Below are positions 60,136-64,000 of a stretch of 64,000 nt of DNA, piece by piece. The DNA is taken from assembly GCA_963717255.1 (NCBI GenBank), contig CAVQVT010000014.1, positions 73,345-137,344 of the forward strand. Reading direction: 5' to 3'. Origin of the DNA: CAIYQJ01 sp963717255 (GTDB lineage: Bacteria; Chloroflexota; Limnocylindria; Limnocylindrales; CSP1-4). Each line of letters starts with the position of its first letter. Position 1 is the stretch's first letter. The notes beneath the pieces are model-generated. The model was given only the letters and a program-made list of their open reading frames with translations, did not search any database and had not been told where the DNA came from. The translations under genes and the position numbers were made by a program.

Positions 60136-61741
60136 GTGACCGACCGACCCGCCCGCGACCCCCTCGACGACTTCGCCTGGCACCCGGACCCGGAGCTCGT
60201 GTGGTACGTGGACCCCGCGCGGTCGCGCGAGTCCGTGGAGGCCCTCGGCGCCGCCGCGTGGGAGGTCGCGCTCGACTGGCTCTACGACGAGGGATTCCGC
60301 CGCCCGACCGGCCCGATGGGCTATGCCGAGCTCCGCCGGCTGTGGTACGGCATGCCCGCCGACGCACCGGCGTCGTCGGTCGGCCCCGGGCCCGCGCCCT
60401 CCGACCCCGTCCCGGCGTCCGCCGTCCTCGACGAGTTCCGCGCCCGCCTGTCGGAGCACCAGCTCAGCTCGGTGCACCGGCTCTCGTGGAGCTACTTCAC
60501 CCCGCCGCCCCTCCTCCTGTCGGTCGTCGGCGAGCTGCTCGCGCAGGTGATCGACCAGGGAGTGGACGTCTGGCGCGCCGCGCCCACCGGCGCGTTCGTC
60601 GAGGAGGAGACCGTCCGCTGGCTCTGCGACCTCGTCGGGTACGGCCCGGACGGGTTCGGCGTGCTCACCTCCGGCGGCGTGATGGCGAACATCATGGCGA
60701 TGACCGTCGCGCGGGACATCCACCTCGGTCGGCTCATCGCCGGCGGCTCGGCCGCGACGCTTGGCCGCCGCCGCGAGGCGTCCCCGCGCTCGCCGGTGCC
60801 CGCGTGTACGCGAGCGACCAGGCGCACTTCTCGATCGGCCGGGCCATCGACATCCTCGGCTTCCCTCCCGACACGCTGCGGATCGTGCCGTCCGACGGGC
60901 GCTTCCGGCTCCAGGCGGGCCCGGTCGCCGCGGCGGTCGCAGAGGACCGCCGGGCGGGCTCCGGCCGTTCGCCATCGCCGCGGTCGCCGGCTCGACGAAC
61001 ACCGGATCGGTGGATGACGTCGCCGGGCTCGTGGCTCTCGCGGCCGCCGAGGACCTCTGGCTCCACGTGGACGCCGCCTACGGAGGGGGCGCGCTCCTCT
61101 CCGAACGCGACGCCGGCCGGATCGGACCGCTCGGGCGGGCGGACTCGGTCACGATCGATCCGCACAAGTGGTTCTTCCAGCCGTACGACGTGGGCGCCCT
61201 GCTCGTGCGCCGGCGCGGCGACCTCCGCGGCACCTTCCACCGCGCGCCCGAGTACTACCGGACCCCCGGGCACGAGGAGGAACCGCTGGACTTCTACCAG
61301 CTCTCCATCGAGGGGTCCCGCCGTCTCCGCGCCATGAAGCTCTGGATGAGCTGGAAGCACCTCGGGACGCGCGGGCTGGGGCGGCTCGTGGAGCGGACCG
61401 ACGATCTGGCCGCGCGCCTGGCGGCACTGATCGCGCGGAGCGACGACTTCGAGGCGACGCCGCCCGAGCCGGAGCTGTCGGTGGTCTGCTTCCGCTGGCT
61501 GCCGGGCGGACGGACGGCGGCTGCGGGGCTCGATCCGGCGACGCTCGACCAGGTGCAGGACCGCCTGCAGCGCGCCCTGGAGGTGTCCGGTGAGGGCTGG
61601 GTCTCCACGACGCGCCTCCGCGGTTCGACATGGCTCCGGGCGGGGATCGTCAACTACCTCTCGACCGACGAGGACGCCGACCGGATGCTGGCGATCCTGC
61701 GCCGGCTGGGCCCCGGCGTGGCGGAGGGGATGGGGCTGTGA
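60136..61741 (+). CDS. Group II PLP-dependent decarboxylase-like protein, two frame changes
   Basis: A protein of about 535 residues in the aromatic-amino-acid/glutamate decarboxylase family. F-T-P-P-P-L-L-L-S-V-V-G-E and G-V-L-T-S-G-G-V-M-A-N in the first part are the substrate and PLP-phosphate regions. H-V-D-A-A-Y-G-G-G carries the cofactor Asp, and the Schiff-base Lys is in S-V-T-I-D-P-H-K-W-F-F-Q-P-Y. Frame breaks occur near 60765 and 60958; between them Y-A-S-D-Q-A-H-F-S-I-G-R-A fits the family. All key residues survive in the joined reading. The substrate is unknown. The stop overlaps the start of the J-domain gene (GTGA). Confidence 0.82.
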
Positions 61742-62387
61742 CGGCCGGCCGGTCCGACCGATCGACCGACCTCTATCGCCTCCTGCAGGTGGACCCGGAG
61801 GCGGACACGGAGATCATCGGCGCCGCCTATCGCAAGCTCGCCCAGCGCTACCACCCCGACGTCACCGACGACCCCGACGCGGCCGCGCGGATGGCCGCGA
61901 TCAACGCGGCGTGGGAGGTCCTCCGCGATCCGGCGAGGCGCGCCCTCTACGACCGCGAGCGTCGGTTCACGACCGGCGGCGGCACGGGGCACGGCGGGTC
62001 GGCCGCGAACGGGATGCCGGCGGACCCGGGCGCAAGACGAGGTGCCGGCGAGCGCGCGCCCGGCGCGAGCGACCGCAGCGCCGACTCGACCACGTGGGGC
62101 GGCCGGCCCCCGGCGGCTCGCCCGGCGCGAGCGCGTCCACCGGCGACGGCGAGAAGTGGCGCGCCGGTGGCGCCGCCGGCACGGGCGGGACCCAGGGCGA
62201 CTGGGCCGGTCCGCCGTGGGGCGTCCCGAGCGGGTCCGTCATCACCTTCGGGCGGTACAGCGGATGGTCGCTCGGCCAGATCGCGCGGCACGACCTCTCG
62301 TTCCTCGAGTGGCTGGAGCGAGCGCCGGTCGGCCGCCAGTACCAGGCGGAGATCGCGACGCTCCTCCGGCGGTACGGGAGGCGGTAG
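61738..62387 (+). CDS. J-domain protein with C-terminal G-R-Y-S-G-W domain, one frame change
   Basis: A protein of about 216 residues. The N-terminal J domain (about 10-75) has L-Y-R-L-L-Q-V-D-P-E-A and the H-P-D motif in Q-R-Y-H-P-D-V-T-D-D, ending P-A-R-R-A-L-Y-D. A Gly/Ala/Arg-rich linker follows; the frame changes near 62120. The tail in the second frame is S-V-I-T-F-G-R-Y-S-G-W-S-L-G-Q-I-A-R-H-D, then F-L-E-W-L-E-R-A-P-V-G. This resembles the DUF3820-like F-G-K-Y-x-G-W module. It should act as an Hsp70 co-chaperone with a specialised C-terminal domain. The GTG at 61738 overlaps the upstream stop. Confidence 0.75.
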
Positions 62388-62579
62388 TCGGTCAGGGTTC
62401 CGCCCTCGCGACCCCATCGCTCGCCGTCGCCGGCTTGAACGACCGTCGGCACTGGCACGAGCCCGATCGGACGACCATCATCGCGCCGAACGCGAGTAAC
62501 GGCCGCGACTCAGACCGGCCGGGCGGCCGCTAGCGCCGTGTGGCCGCGATGGCCCGCTCGCGGGCACGGAGGCTCGGCG

Positions 62580-63701
62580 ATGGTCGGCACTGCGGCTCCT
62601 ATCTCGCCGCTCCGCCCGAACGTCGACGATCGGGCGGGTCCAGCCCCGGCGGCCGACGCGCCCCGTTCCGATCGGCACGGCTGCGGGCCTCCTCCGGGCG
62701 GCCGCCGTCTGGCTCGGCGCCGTTGCGGTCCTCGGCGGCCTTCTGGGTGCCGTCGCGTGTGGTTCGCGTTCCTCACCCCTCTTCGGCGGGGAGCCGTCGG
62801 AGGCGGACGGGGCGCGTGCCCTGCTCATGGCCGCGGGCCTTGTCAGCGGCCCGCTCGGCGCAGCCGTGGTGACGTGGCGCGCGGCGTCGCCAGGGCATGC
62901 GCGGGCGGGCATCGTCGCCTTCGTCCTCGGCGCGGGGACATTGCTCGTCCTCCTCGCGCCTGCGGTCGCGGCCCTCCTGCCGACGCACGGCGGCTTCTAC
63001 GGCTTCGATCCCTATCGGGTCGCCGACGCCGCGCGCCTGCCGTCGTCGGTCGCGTTCCTCGTGCCGGCGTTGCTCATGGTCGTGGGCACGGTGTGGCGCT
63101 GGTGCGCCGAGGAGGCGCCCGGCTCCCATCGGCGTGCCTGGGCGACACTGGCAGCCATCGCGGTCGTCGCCGTTCCCGCCGGGGTGCTTCTCATCGTCGC
63201 CTGGTGGGCTCCGTCGTGTCCCTCGGGCAGGACCTGTCTCCCGGAGGCCGGTATCTCCTTCGAGCGACCGTGGGTTGGTCGCCAACGAGACCGGACGACG
63301 GACTCTACGCGGCGTCCGCGGGGAGCGAAAGCACGCGCTTCGTGATCGAGGATGGGGCAAGCATCCTGACCGAGAACGGGCGCGAGGTCCCGGGGGACCT
63401 CGATGAGCTGGAACGGACCGTCCCGCGCCTCCTGGCTGGAGGCGGCGGCTTCGCGCGGAACTCGGAGATCTCCGTGCGCCGGGTCGACCTCCCCGCCGGG
63501 CCGGCGATCCGAATCGCCTACACGAGCGCGACGTCGTTCATCTTCACCTACTACCAGACGAACGTCACCCACTGGCTCAACGTCGACGGGCGACTCATCG
63601 TGCTCGAGTACATGACGTCATACGGCGAGGGAACCCCGGGAGACACGGCCAGCGATCCGCCCGCCGTCCGGCGGCTCCTCGAATTCATCCGGCCGCTCTG
63701 A
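62580..63701 (+). CDS. Four-helix membrane protein with extracytoplasmic domain, frame changes
   Basis: A locus reconstructed from three frames. An N-terminus from ATG 62580 (M-V-G-T-A-A-P-I-S-P) would change frame near 62665 into the first helix (A-A-A-V-W-L-G-A-V-A-V-L-G-G-L-L-G-A). Helices follow at L-M-A-A-G-L-V-S-G-P-L-G, G-I-V-A-F-V-L-G-A-G-T-L-L-V-L-L and A-T-L-A-A-I-A-V-V-A-V-P-A-G-V-L-L. Near 63275 the frame changes again to a roughly 135-residue domain (T-R-F-V-I-E-D-G-A-S, A-I-R-I-A-Y-T-S-A-T, L-N-V-D-G-R-L-I-V-L-E-Y). The two well-supported pieces could be separate genes. No family was recognised. The stretch 62388-62579 holds nothing I can call. Confidence 0.45.
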   Translation: MVGTAAPISPLRPNVDDRAGPAPAADAPRSDRHGCGPPPGGRRLARRRCGPRRPSGCRRVWFAFLTPLRRGAVGGGRGACPAHGRGPCQRPARRSRGDVARGVARACAGGHRRLRPRRGDIARPPRACGRGPPADARRLLRLRSLSGRRRRAPAVVGRVPRAGVAHGRGHGVALVRRGGARLPSACLGDTGSHRGRRRSRRGASHRRLVGSVVSLGQDLSPGGRYLLRATVGWSPTRPDDGLYAASAGSESTRFVIEDGASILTENGREVPGDLDELERTVPRLLAGGGGFARNSEISVRRVDLPAGPAIRIAYTSATSFIFTYYQTNVTHWLNVDGRLIVLEYMTSYGEGTPGDTASDPPAVRRLLEFIRPL

Positions 63702-63729
63702 CGCTCGCCGACCGACCGGAACCGCTCAC

Positions 63730-64000
63730 TCAGCCCTCCGCCGATGCTCCGGCTGGGCCCGGTGACACCAGGTCCCGGGCTCGCCCCTTCCCGGCCCGGC
63801 GGTCCTTGAGCTGGTACCACTCGCCGACGAGGGGCAGGAACCACGCCCGGCCCTCGTACGGCGCCGGGACGAGCGGGAAGCCGATCCGCGAGGGCGGGGC
63901 CGGCCCGCCGCCCATCCAGCGCGCCATCTCGACGCCGAGGTAGGGGAAGAGCGCGACGCCGTTGCCGCAGCAGCCGGTCGCGTAGTAGACCTCGCCGACC
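63730..64000 (-). CDS. FAD-dependent oxidoreductase (DAO family), C-terminal end
   Basis: Only the last 90 or so residues are inside the window. They read V-Y-Y-A-T-G-C-C-G-N-G-V-A-L-F-P-Y-L-G-V-E-M, the FAD-binding C-terminal motif of DAO/glycine-oxidase-like proteins (amine oxidase, PuuB-like). R-A-W-F-L-P-L-V-G-E-W-Y-Q-L-K-D-R follows near the end. The substrate cannot be read from this fragment. Confidence 0.7.
   Translation of the reverse strand, partial: VGEVYYATGCCGNGVALFPYLGVEMARWMGGGPAPPSRIGFPLVPAPYEGRAWFLPLVGEWYQLKDRRAGKGRARDLVSPGPAGASAEG

Overview
The window is a chromosomal segment of a high-GC bacterium. It is densely packed with short intergenic gaps, and nearly all codons end in G or C. 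The gene content includes a PyrK/PyrDB dihydroorotate dehydrogenase pair, Ni-superoxide dismutase, cydABDC, ctaAB, two F420-type luciferase-like oxidoreductases, an ACT-DUF5612 protein and GH57 enzymes instead of GH13. Together these suggest an uncultured Chloroflexota, perhaps a Limnocylindria/Ellin6529-type lineage. This is inference from gene families only; the window has no rRNA or other taxonomic marker. I saw no phage, transposon, CRISPR array or tRNA. Layout: 1-6.8 kb is a glycogen cassette: glycogen synthase (cut by the window edge) divergent from alpha-glucan phosphorylase and two different GH57 enzymes. 6.8-25 kb holds a nucleoside hydrolase coupled to a DUF885 protein, a diaminopimelate-decarboxylase-like enzyme, and many secreted or membrane proteins (a two-domain secreted family, TPM/DUF2207, LysM, Cna-B-like repeats, a transglutaminase-like lipoprotein, DUF4349, Lgt). 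It also holds sodN with a SodX-type S26 protease. 25-37 kb holds an acyltransferase, a MarR/MFS efflux operon, a Rieske protein, an HtrA protease, a LOG-family protein, ACT-domain proteins, exonuclease III and an HpcH/HpaI aldolase. 37-48 kb holds a beta-CASP nuclease, a YczE-like membrane protein, a degenerate GGDEF-like protein, heme A/O synthesis (ctaA, ctaB) beside a thioredoxin-fold lipoprotein, and an FGGY kinase overlapping an alkyl-DHAP-synthase-like FAD oxidase. 48-54 kb is a complete cytochrome bd operon in the order cydA-cydB-cydD-cydC. 54-58 kb is pyrimidine synthesis (pyrK-pyrD-aldo/keto reductase-pyrE). The right end has an internally duplicated acidic protein, small proteins, a PLP decarboxylase coupled to a J-domain protein, and a partial FAD oxidoreductase. 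Two properties cut across the window. First, at least eleven genes have a TANNNT hexamer 6-9 nt before their start codon and no room for a Shine-Dalgarno site, which implies widespread leaderless transcription. Second, about ten genes between 25 and 63.7 kb are split by single-base frame changes inside otherwise well-conserved proteins. These fit assembly indels better than decay. Such genes are annotated here as one locus, with the approximate break points given.
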